Below are positions 21,500 to 33,609 of a stretch of 64,000 nt of DNA, in pieces. The stretch is from Tetmemena sp. SeJ-2015 (taxonomy: Eukaryota > Ciliophora > Spirotrichea > Sporadotrichida > Oxytrichidae), in the NCBI GenBank assembly GCA_027382625.1, contig JAJKFJ010021522.1, positions 105,678 to 169,677 of the forward strand, written 5' to 3'. The first letter of the stretch is position 1, and each line of letters starts with the position of its first letter. Below the pieces are notes generated by a model. That model was not told the DNA's origin. It saw nothing but the letters and a program-made list of their open reading frames with translations, and did not search any database. Made by a program: the position numbers and the translations under genes.

Positions 21500-24400
21500 A
21501 GACATCTTTGGTAATGTTGTTACAGCTATAGCGTATATGAGTGTATTAAAAGAATGCCAGGAAAAGATAGTGAAGAATAAAATCATGCCACGGATGCTGG
21601 AACCTATTTCTCTTGTTCATGAAGTGGACTAAAAACTTGTGATAAACAATAGACATTTTGTTTTAATGATTATAGCGCTAACTTCACTGTTATTTAACGG
21701 CTATGAGCTATAACGAGAGTTCATCAAATACAAAGGATTTTATATTTATTTATTTTTGACTTGACACTCTGACTTTCTTTATGAACATATACTATGTTTT
21801 ATTAAACCAGAAAGAGAAGATCTTTCAACAGCTTTCATGTAAATGCTTCTCTTTACTTTCAGAAAATGTGGAAAACTTGGAAGACATCTTAGAGTAAGAT
21901 TGTTTAAGTACAGTTATTGTATCTTGCCTGAAAACTAAAGACATAGACTTGGAGACTTTGAAAGAAGTTACGAAGATATTTATAAATCTTATTCTATGGA
22001 GGAAACTTAAAAAGGACTAGATAGAAACAACGTGCTATTTGTGCGATATTGGATTTATGATAAGAGATCTAGACATCAATATCCTCGCAATTTTCTGTTT
22101 AAACTCACTCTCTGAAAATGAGTACTCTCATCAATACATTATCAAGTCATGCATAGATGAGATAAATTTAAAACGATTAATTATGTTATGAAGGTGCGAA
22201 TGCAGAGGATCTGACTCAACAATCAAGCATTTTCTCAAGGATAAATTTCCTACTCGACTTGTATGAATAACACTAAAAATCTGAAGATAGGTCTCAAGCA
22301 GATACTCTCAAGATTTTATTTAATTTGTTTAAAGTATGAGCTCTTAGTGCAGCTTATAACTTCCTTCTACTTAAATCTGTCTAGGAATGACGATAATCTT
22401 GAGTTTCTCCTCAATCTTAAGCTATTAATATTGTATTATTCAAGAAGTTAAATGGACTCATGGTGATTCAACTTTCAAATTAGAAAGTGAAGGCAAGCGA
22501 CAACACTGCTCTCTGCTACACAAACACAGTTTTTGGAAAGTTATTGAAAACTGCGTAAAGTAGGAAGCAATGCATAGAGGAAGAGGGCCATAAGCTATTT
22601 ATCAACATTTTGAAAAATAAGCAGAATGAGTACTTATAGATTGATTTTATTATGTAATAAAATAAAATACTTATTCTTAGAGACACTTGACTCAATTAAG
22701 CTATTCCTAACCAAGAGAGAATATCTAAGCAAGTTTTAGCAGATTCCGGCAGCGATGGAACTATCAGACACATCAGCAGAGTTAAACGTGTCTTATCTTC
22801 AAGTGCTAGCTATTTTGTCATTCGAAAAGGAAAATCATAAGCCTCTAAAAGACATTAATTTTGTGGAGAAAGTTCATAGAAAGAAACTCTTTGAGCAGAT
22901 TTTTACATCTTTCTAAATTATGAATCAAGAGAATAAGCAAAAATTAGCTCTCACCTAAATCAAAAAAGGATAGGGTAGCAAGGAGATTCATAATAATTAA
23001 TTAGAAGAGGAGAAGGAAGGAAAGGTCACAGGTTTAGGCAGTAAGAAAAAAACAAGAGCCAAAATGGATAGGGAAAAGGATCTTGAGCTTACTTTAGCAG
23101 TTAGCATACTTTTAGCCAATTTATCAAGTGACGATGAGTTTATAAGGAATATGTTAGGTGTCCATAAATGGAAGAAAAAAGAGTTGAAGGATGGTAATAG
23201 TGGAGACAACGCTAATAATTCTCAAATTCATTAAATGCTCTCTTCTTCATATCATTAGCATTCATAAATCCACTCTCAAATGTCTGATTAGACTCTTTCC
23301 ATTCATAAAGAGGATCTCAAATAAGATGAAGAGTTCAAAGATAGAGGTACGAATAGAATTACTGCTAGTTTTTCTCCACCTAATTAGCTAGTGGTTGGGA
23401 AAAACTCTAAATAATTGGGCCTAAATGATGAAGGAGGAGCGATATCAGGAAGAATTGGTGCTGATAAAGCTACAGGAGGGTTGGATAGTAGTCGATATTC
23501 AGAAGCCGAATAGCAAATTTACCACCTATAACCTGGGGATAAGGAGGGAGAAATTTAATCTCCTTTTGAAGAATACTCCATATTTTATTATACTATGATG
23601 ATGCTAAGCTGGAATAGTTCGAAGAAGTGAGAAGAATAAAAGATATGCTTGATTTGTTGAGTCACGATAATCAATTTGTGACTGAGTAAATTGCAATACT
23701 ACTTGCCAATGTTTCCAATTCTCCTTACTTTAAGCAGATTTTCATATCTCCTATGTCCAAGAGAGCTATGGAGAAAATATTAAAGCTAGATAAGAAGCAT
23801 AAACCTACTCAGGTGACACTACTAGCAGTTTTAATCGGAGTTTTAAATCTTAGCTCAATTAGAGATCTCGAAAGAGGAGCCGAAAACTAAAAGTTTTTCT
23901 CAAGTCTAGAGGAAATTATCAAGAACGATCAATTATTTTCCAATAATTTTAGATCAATTACCCTATGTAACGAAGTCAATTGCCTTACTTGCAATTTCTA
24001 ACATTTACACTTTGTCAAAGCAAGTATCAATTTCACATGAGACTAGAGACTTTGCATTCCATGTTTTGCAAAACTGGAAACAAATAGCTGAAGAGCATCT
24101 TTTATCCCCAAGTGGAGTAGGAATAAGCAACATTATACAAGATAATTAAAATTAACAAATACTTTAAAATCAGGTCCATTTCCAAAACTCATAAATGAGT
24201 TCTCCAATTGGTGCAAATCAAAATACAAACTAATAGAATTCACTAGTACTCACTACAGCGTATAATACCAACTAACAAAATGAGATTATGAATAACATCA
24301 ACCTATTTTCAGCTGGAGGGCATTTAGTTGTTCACCATAGTACTTAATAGGCCTCTCTTAATGTTTAATCATACAATCAACATGTGGAAATTGTAAAGAG

Positions 24401-27400
24401 CTTTTATTATATTTCAAACTTGATTTACTCTTCGTTGATCCTATTTTACAATATGATATTGAAGAAGCCGTCTAAAGAAATTATAAAAAGACTCATTCAA
24501 CTAATAACAGACAATATAATTGGCTTTGACGATTCTCAAATTGTGAATATCGTTTTAGAGTGCATTACTCTTTTTACTAAAGAAAAAGAAACTGCATTGC
24601 TAGTTTTTAAAAACTCAAGTCTCATTGATTATACTTTTGAAAAGCTCAAGAGTTCTCATAAAGAAACATTAAAGCTCTCAGCACTTGCTCTTAGTCGTCT
24701 TGCAGCAAGATTAGATGAGTACAATAGCGAGTTTTTCATAGCAGGATTAAAGAAGTTCAAAGATTTTGAGACCCATCCTCATATTTATAAATTAAGATGA
24801 TTAAATGAGACTGTGGTTGAAAATGTGAACAAGATAAACAACATTGAGCAGATGGATCAAATCATGAAATATTTCCTAAACTTTTTAGAGAACATCACAA
24901 GTTTCAAGAAATCGAGGGATGAGCTCAACTGCTCTAAATGTAAGCTTACTTTCATTTTCCAATAATCCAATTTTATTAGTGTATGACTCTACAATTATCC
25001 TTTACACTGACAAGATAAGTCTAGAGAATAAGATCTCTCTCATAAACATCATATTCAACCTCAACTTCAATCTCACAGAGCCCAGAGTGCTTTCCAAGGA
25101 TTTCTTAAAGCAACTCTACAAGACTTATAAAGATGACGCACTTAAGGAAGATTAAAAGACGCTAAGAAAGATCATAGTACTCATAGTATCTGCATCTGCA
25201 CTGGAGGATAATCACAAAAATCTCATTAAGAGTGGATTCTACACTCAGTTTAAGAAAAATATCAACGAACTATATGAGAAACTTATTGAAGCTAATGAAG
25301 AGGTGGAACTATTTGGACTCGTTAATATTGCCTTGAATAAGAAGTACATGCATTTAATCTACTAAGATCTTAAGAAGATTATAAAATTGCGCTGAAGAAT
25401 CAGAAGATAGACTTCAAAACTAAAGTAGATTTGTTCTCTGAGTGCTCTAAATTCTTAGCTAAAATTTCTTAGTCATCGCCTGAGAAAGGGAACTCAGGTA
25501 CTAATGAGAAAGATATTTCAGAAATGATTGATCATTGTCTCAAAGCACTTCTATTTTGTCTAATTTAGCTAATTTAAATGCTAGATGAAACTCAGTATCC
25601 CATGTTCAAATACTTTCTTAATGCCATTCTAGAGTCTACTAAAAATCTTAAGAATGTAAGATATATACTGTTTAACATTTTTATAGCACCTTATCATCCT
25701 GATTAAGATAGATCACTTACAAAAATTCTTGTCAGATGTGCTAGAGAAAGACTATGAATTTAATATGAAGGACTTTGATGATTAAGTCCTAAACTTTTCA
25801 TTGAGAATTATAGTGTGTGAGATATTCTTCAACCTAAAGTTTGAAAGAAATTTCTTCAAAAGAGAAAATATAACTGTAAGACTTTTACATAAAATCTAAT
25901 TTGTGACAGGATCAAATAAGATTGTTGGTAAACTTCGCATCAAAAGTGATTACAATGAACATAGACAAGAAAATGGTGGTTGTTTCTAATACCCTCAGAC
26001 TCCTTTCACAAATGATTGCCTCAATTCACGCTTAGCCTTTGGCTCATGAAAAGATTCAGAAAGCAAATGCAATAGAATTTGTTAAAGAGGCAATGACTTT
26101 ATCTAAAGATCTCTAACCAGCTATCAACATCGATGCACTCTTCTGCCTAACAAACATGATGAATGTGAAGGAGCTTGCCCTAGATCCTTCAATCCTTTGC
26201 TAAGAGACAGTTTCAAATGCTTTGATAATTTACTTTGCATACTCTCACTAAGTGGAACTAGATGAGTGTGTCATTACCTTCTTGTATTCAATTTCAAAAT
26301 TGCCCCAGTACTAAGTTTTCCTGAAAGACAAAAGCAAAGTTCTCTTTCACTTGATGGATAAGCATTTAGATGTTAGCAAAGGAGAAGGGTATAAGGAATC
26401 ATGCAGAAAGAAGATCTTCTCAACTGTCCATAATATGACTGAAAATGAGGAAGTATGTCGCTAACTTAATGTAGCTAAATTCATTGCGCTTACCAATAAA
26501 ATGCTCCAGTAAACCTAATAGAATATGTACTCAGCTGATCTCAAATTATTCTTGTCTTTTATTTATCACATTCATGACTAGCTTTGAAGTCGTTGATTAA
26601 CATGTGCAGAAATAGCAATGAGGGTTTGGAGGAAGCAAATTTAAAAGAGCTCTTCAGTGGAATATCACATCTCTACTCAAAATTCAAGATTCTAGCTAAG
26701 CAATACTCCCTTAGACTAATTACAATCCTCACTAAATAGTGGAATGCCTAGAAAATTGAAGAGTATCTTGTTGAAATAGTTGACATCATATCTCAATTTA
26801 TAGAGAGATGCGACACTCTCATTGAAATTAAACTTGCTCTACTCAATATAGAGAGAATATCCTTCTTCAAAAAGCTTATGATAAAGTTAGCAGAGATAAA
26901 CTGCGAATCTTTAATTAAGAACATAGCTTTCTTCATTCAGAAATCAATGCAGAAAGAGGATTACTATACTTCTATAGAGCAACTTATTAAATTCTGCAAG
27001 AAGTTTTCCAAGTAGTCTGACTCTCATAAATACTTAATAGCCTATAAGCTACATGAATTGTCGCTGGAATATATCTCTAAGTTCTAGAGTGTTAACTTAA
27101 ATGAGATGAGTGAGAAGCAGTTGAGGCAAGTACTTACTGCAATTCAAAATGTTATGAAGCTTGTCAAGAATTTATATGAGAGCGGGGGTAGTAACGGCAT
27201 TTAGAATTAAGCCATAACAGACTAATAGAGATAAGAGATAGTTGAAAAGGTTTCTGCAAGAGAAGGATTCATCGCAATGGCTGATAGTTTACTTTAGAAT
27301 CAGCAAGTTAGTACTAATGATGAATTAGCAATCATGATAGTGAATATCATAATCTGTTTCAATTCCATTCAGAACAAACTCGATTAGGATAGAGTAAGGG

Positions 27401-30400
27401 ATGGATAAGCAATTTTTCAGCAAGATTAGTTGAGTCCTCAAAACCTGAGTTTTAAAAATCTAGATAGTGGTACTTGGAGAAGTATGTGTTCATCATTGAG
27501 CTTTTGGTGATAAAGAATATCGATAAAATTGACAAGGAAATCACAGAGGAAATTTTGAAAATCATAGAGATAGATACATCAGCCTTCACGAAAACTATCT
27601 GGTTTAAAATCATTAAGATACTGGGTCATTTGCAATATCTCCAAGAGCTAACTAGCCAATAGACTCTTGAGAGTATTTTTAAGTTCATCATACAGGCTTA
27701 TGAAAAAGCAAATGAACATCTTTGCTTTTACTACTTTGTTAGAGTAATCATTATTATCATTAAGAAGGTAGACAACAATCATCAGCGTTTCATTAATTTG
27801 TTAAAAAGTACATCTTTGTTTAAATGCACTATTTAGGGCATCTAAGTTTTACTAAATAATATTTGGGAGTTGCGTGTAGTTCCTTAAGTGCTACTATAAA
27901 CAAAAGAACGATCCTCTCATCCTTGAAATCTTACTCTACCTAGTTGATTTCTTTAAATTCCTGATGAATTTCTCACTGCTGTATCCTAGTCTTAATAACA
28001 ATGAGATAATAAACTGCTTTGTAGAGATGATAGGCATTCATGATAACCCAGCTCTGCTAAAAGGGATTACTAGTTCATTAGTTGAAGCATCCAAAATTTC
28101 CTTCTTTTTTAATTACAGTGTTCTTCCCTGACATTTTAAATGACTAATCACTTGCCACTATTCTCAATAAGATAATAAACGGATAAAATATGGACAGCAA
28201 GAGTCTTGACAACCTTAGTGATTGCTTCAAAAACATACTAATGCAAACTAAGATCCCCATCAAGTATCTGCTTGCATCTACAATCTTGAAACTTACAGAG
28301 CCCAAAGCCAACTGGAAAGACAAAGAGGAGGGTAATATTATAACACTGATGAAAATACTCCAACAAATCATCAAATCCCTCGAAGAGAGTAAGGAGGCAG
28401 TGGCCTAAGCTTCTCATCATTAAATGGATGAAGAAAATCTAGATACCTTTTCGGAGTTACTCAAAAAGTCAACTAAGTATTCGTTGATTGCTATCACAAA
28501 TATTCTGATTAAAACTCACCCTGAGAATGTTTTCAATAGAAGACTTAATCTTACATAGATATTGATAGACTATTGCAATTTTGATACTGATGTTTAAATG
28601 AATCTTAGGTTCTTGTACTTACTGTACATTTCAGCAGATAGGAATATATGGAAGGATGTGCAACCGAACCAGCTCTAAGCTCTCACTAATTTCCTGCTCT
28701 CTAATGTCCATAAATACTCCAGTGTTTTGCACATGAAGGAAAGCTATAACTATGAAATACCTCAAATTAAGACAGCTGGAAATAACACTACTATGCTTGC
28801 AAATGCTTCATAAGGACTTGTTCCTCAGCATCAAACACCAAATATCTAACACTCATTATCAACTGGGGCTGTGTAGACATAAAGCCATAACATGAGGGAG
28901 CTTTCTGGATAAATAACAGTGGGTATACTTGATAATTAAGGAGGGAACTAGCCTGGTAGCAATCCTAACCTCACTGCCTTAAGTGGCCAAGGATCTCATA
29001 ATGAATCCCACAAATTTGTGAAAGCTCAATCCTCAAACGCTCACTAGCTACAATAGGATTTGCTAAGCGTGCAAGGACTGGGAGATAAGGGATCTTCAAG
29101 TCCTACTTCCTCTTTAAATTCATCTTCACACAGCTAGTACTATGATTACTTCTTCTTTGAGAATGAAGAAACGCCACTCAGAAAAATTGATGCCATTAGG
29201 CTCAGTTTGTGTATGACTATCAAGGTACTTTACAAATCTGCAGCTATTAAGAAGAAATAGAACTGTCAGATGATACTAGAAAATGAAATGTCAGGGGAGT
29301 TATTCAAGTATATGACCTAATTTCTAGAGAATGGTGATACTTCTTCTTTAAAACAAATTTTCAAGGTTATCAAGATATTCCAAGCTTGCGCAGAGTTCAT
29401 CTAACTTCATCAGCTTATTCTTCAAAAAGATACTATCATGTACTTTATAAAGGTAGCAGAAAAATTAGTAACCGATGAAGATTAAGAGATAAGCCCAAGT
29501 GAAGTAAAAAAAGGCCAAACGTTCACTCAGGTTGTCGCTCTATAAGAATAGAATCCTAATGCAACATCCTAAAGCAAGGCTACTGAAGAAGATCATACTG
29601 GACATAACTTGCAAGAATTCAACCTTTCAAGGAAGAGATCTATCCTAACTTCAATTTTGAAAACTCTGATGAGTCTCTGTACAACTAGCGAATTTCATTG
29701 GCACTTGACGAAATACAACATCATGGAGCTGCTCACTAAAATCAAAGAAAAAGAGGATCTTCAAATCAGTGAGCTAGTAAAAGACTTCTGGGAAAAGGTA
29801 GTGTATCATAGTAATGAGTCAACCTTTTTAATTAACGAATAAGATTTCCATCATGAACTGTTAAATATCATTCACGAACCTGAATCTAGATAAGTTAAGG
29901 TGCTTTAAAATATGGAGAGCATAGTCATTTAAAAGAAAGTAAAGCTAGAAAAATTGGGTAATTAGGAACTAGATGTGATGATGTAGCTCTTAAAGTAAAG
30001 ACTTAATGATCCTGAATCAACCTACGAAAGATCCACATTAAGAAGTCTTGCTTAATCTAATTAACTTTGTGTACATAAACAAGTTTCTCAAGGATACTAC
30101 TTTATAGCCATCTATTCTTTACCAGAGTTAAGAAAATCTGACTACCAATGGTAATGCTCAGCAGAATTTTACGAACCAGAGTGATGGAAACTAGCAGTAG
30201 TACTTAAATAACAACTAAATTGAGAACATAGGGAATCTTATATTTGTAGCTTGTGTTGTTGAGAAGCAAGATACCCTGGAAACTTTGCTTTAAATTTCCC
30301 TAAATGGTTAGCTTTACGGAGATCTATTTGAGAAAACTCTTGACTTGTTGAGTTCATATTCTTAAAGTGCTCATTTGAGAGATGAGTGTCTTCTCAATTA

Positions 30401-33400
30401 CGTGCTTCCAGCCTTTTAAAACATTTTAAACTAGAAGGATCACGTTACAGTCGCCATCATTAACATAATATTGAATGCTCTTATCAAACTCCTTAAAGTC
30501 GAGGACACTTCTCAATCCTTCTCACATAGAAAAAATAAGAAATAAAATTTAAAATTTTTAAATACGCTAAAAGTTTTAAACTTTTTAGAGATAATAGTAA
30601 AACTTATGTACTACAGTCCTGAGAAAGTTTCTGAATCATCGGAGCAATTTTTAATTGGCCTTATCACTAACCAGCACTCTTCCGAATTAAACAGACTAGG
30701 TCTATTCTCTCTTTATTGCATTTCTTTAGCCATACAGGAGTAAAATCAAGTTCAAAACATTTTCATCTTTGAGAAAGACACAATTTTGAGAGGGGTCTTT
30801 TCATTCCTGAACTCAGTAAGGCTTAAGAAACAAGGAATTGAGAATGCGAAGAATTCAATGATCCAAGCTTTGTAAAAGAGTGACCAGATGTCGTCTTATA
30901 ATTCTTCAAGCAACAGACTTCAAAATACCTAGTAGTTTAGATTAATACAATTTTAAAGTTTTCAAACATGGGCTAAGCTAGTCCATAGAATATCGGCAAG
31001 TAAAATGCGAATTCAGCACAAAACTTTTAGTTTATCTTTTAAAACATCAACAGCAAGCTAAAGTAGGTAGCACTGTAGATTATAATCAATGTCCTGGAAC
31101 TAGTAACATCAGATGTGTGCATCAGCAATATGTAACTTGCAGATGATTGCGCTATAATCGCTCAAAAGATAGTCATGGATTTATTAATTTAATGTTCACT
31201 ATTATTTCAACCTACTAACAATCCTATCTATCATTTGTTTCAACAATGAATTCAATGCTGAGGACAGAAAATTAGCAGCAAGAGGTTTCGCCTCAGTTCC
31301 TTTCAACTTACTTTACAAGATAAATCCCATGGTTTTCTAAAAATAGTCGACTTAGCTTCAGTCTGATACTTTTACAATTCAGACTTTCTTCTGTGCCTTG
31401 GTGGTAATTCTTCGATTAAATGATCATGAAGCTTCTTACTTCGCCCTCTATACTTTATTCAGCTTTCTTCACAGTTTGAACTTTGTCCAAGATCTTCAGA
31501 AGGAATAGCAGCTGCAAAAGTAACAGCAAACAGATCAGTTAAATTAGCACCCACCACTATAATAATTGATGGTGAACAACTTAGAGTCAATAAACAAGAG
31601 CAAGCTAAGTTAAATGGACTACCCAATTATGTGCTCTTGCCTTATTAAGAGTGAACTCATGCATTAAGTTTTCCTAGTCCCTTTAAATACGGATGATGAG
31701 GATGTCATTAAAAATATAATAATTAGAGTAGGCATGAAGCTACTAATTTTGATACTCTTTAAAGGCCAGTACAGCAGAATACTCTTATCCTAAGAGTAAA
31801 TGGCAAGTCCTGCAAGGAATGTGACTCAAGCTAACTCACCTCATTATTTTTTGTTATTCTTATTTCAAAAGTCTAAAGTTGATTTCAACAGCTTCTTGAT
31901 TCAAATAGTAGAGCGCCTTGATATAGACATAGATCCTGAGGTTCATAAAAGCCGAGATCAATTGAAGTAGCTGTTTAATAAATTCCAGCACTTTGAACTC
32001 ACTTAAATCAATTAGGCTGGCTATGTTCAATTTTTACATCTGCTCTCACAGATAGTGGCTTCTAGTGTCATTACTTCAAACAATCCAATTATCAGAAGTG
32101 AAGAGAGACTTAAGATCATGCCTTCGCCCACCATCCTTGCTGAAATTATAATAAAGAGTGCCATCTAGTTCCAAAGTGAAAAGGATCCTTTCAAAATTCT
32201 ATCTCAAGGAGATGACCCCACCAGGAAACTAATGATCTACAGGTACTTCTACTTCAATTTATTTTTAAAGTTATATTTTGGTCAATTACATGCTGTCAGT
32301 TACAATCCCTCACATAATATCTCATCTCCACATGAGTTTGTTCCACAACACTAATGATGAGACTATGAAAGATATCCCAGATCGCATTTTCAAAACTATG
32401 ATGCAAGTTTTGGAGCTCTTTAGAGATCGAAATATCAACGTCCAAATAGACTAGCTCATGCTCTATAATGCCAATCTAGAGTTAAGACATCATTTATTCT
32501 ACAAATTAAAGAATTAGCGATATTATTTTTAATTTAGAGCTAAATTGATGTGTTATTATAATTTGAGTAGATTTACAATAAATTTTAACATCAAAGAAGA
32601 GCGAATCAGATAGGTAAAGAGGAGGAAAAGTAAGGCTATGGAAATAACCAATTTGCGAGGGGGGATGATGAAAATAGAATTGATGAAGATGAGGACGAAG
32701 AGGAGGACATCGAAGATGACAACTCAACTACTTTTTCTCTCATCAACAAATAAATAGTTATGAACCTAATCGGATTTTAAATTTTTATGAGTCACTTTAT
32801 TGGTGGTTATATTTAAAATAAAAGACAGTAGACAAATTGTGAAGCTTCCTAAAAATAATTTTATGCCTTACATAAAAGAGAAGCGAGTTTATAAAATTAT
32901 TTATGATCAAAATGATTCTATTCAACTTGAATCAACTGCTAAAGACTTCTATGGTGTTCTTCAACGACTATCACAATCAAGACACGCAGAAGTTTAAACA
33001 GGGAAAGCCCTTCCTTCCTGAATTCTATGTGCTAACTGAGGATATATTTATACTTGATGTTTGAGCAGGCTTTTGAGCTGATAGTGGGACTTTTACTAGA
33101 CAACGAAGAGGATGAGAACATAGTAGAATCAGTGTATAGCGTTCTGGACATCTTTATATCCGTGGCAAGAGGAGATGCTCTTCATTAATTTGGATTTTTG
33201 TTTTTCTTCATGAGAACGTGAGAGTCATGGAAGGATCGAAGATGCTAATGTCACTTGCAGTAAAGCACACAGCCATTTATGAGTGCGAATCCTCTTACAA
33301 CTTCCTCATTAAACTCACTACCTCCTCAGACAAGTACAAGGGAAAGCCAGAGGTAGAGAAAGCCCTTCAACAAATTATTCCACCTAATGTGAAACTACAA

Positions 33401-33544
33401 ATGGCCTAACATGCCTCATCTCACAACTAAAACCACCATAACTAATCTACACATCATAACAACTCAGCCTCCCACAATCAAAATTAAACACATATATTTT
33501 ATTAGTAGTCCTCAAGCCCAACTCTTCATTAACATCATCAATGA
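21500..33544 (+). CDS. Giant armadillo/HEAT-like repeat protein, 5' end missing
   Basis: Ciliate-code frames run almost continuously to TGA 33542-33544, about 3800 codons. The first recognisable residues are DIFGNVVTAIAYMSVLKECQ (about 21501), immediately after the inverted duplicate, with no start codon. Repeated amphipathic helical pairs are typical of armadillo/HEAT solenoids, for example LLSHDNQFVTEQIAILLANV, TLKLSALALSRLAARL-type and LLNLINFVYINKFL. Low-complexity Gln/Ser/His segments lie near 24.1-24.4, 28.8-29.1 and 33.4-33.5 kb. Several introns or IESs interrupt it (about 21.73, 25.65 and 30.53-30.61 kb). Two 1-bp deletions near 30030 and 30042 break the frame. Solenoids serve as scaffolds; the partner is unknown. 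The missing N-terminal part may be encoded elsewhere in the germline. Confidence 0.7.
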
Positions 33545-33609
33545 AGCTACTCAAAATTTAATGAGATTGATTGATTAAATTTTTGTTAATCTCTGTTTAA
33601 ATTCTCTAA

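Larger units (their letters stand above)
19203..30528. repeat. Inverted repeat, arms 19203-21461 and 28315-30528
   Basis: The arms are 2259 and 2214 bp, with a 6.85-kb spacer. The 45-bp length difference is exactly a 25-bp insert, a 17-bp insert and three single-base indels. The arms end at GAAAGAC on the inner side of the left arm and at CTCACATA on the outer side. Confidence 0.9.

Noticed and set aside
19203..30528. Inverted repeat as a palindromic sequencing chimera
   Set aside because: The arms are separated by 6.85 kb and differ at synonymous sites and by two pointer-flanked inserts, so they are two different DNA segments. Misjoining of true paralogues is not excluded.
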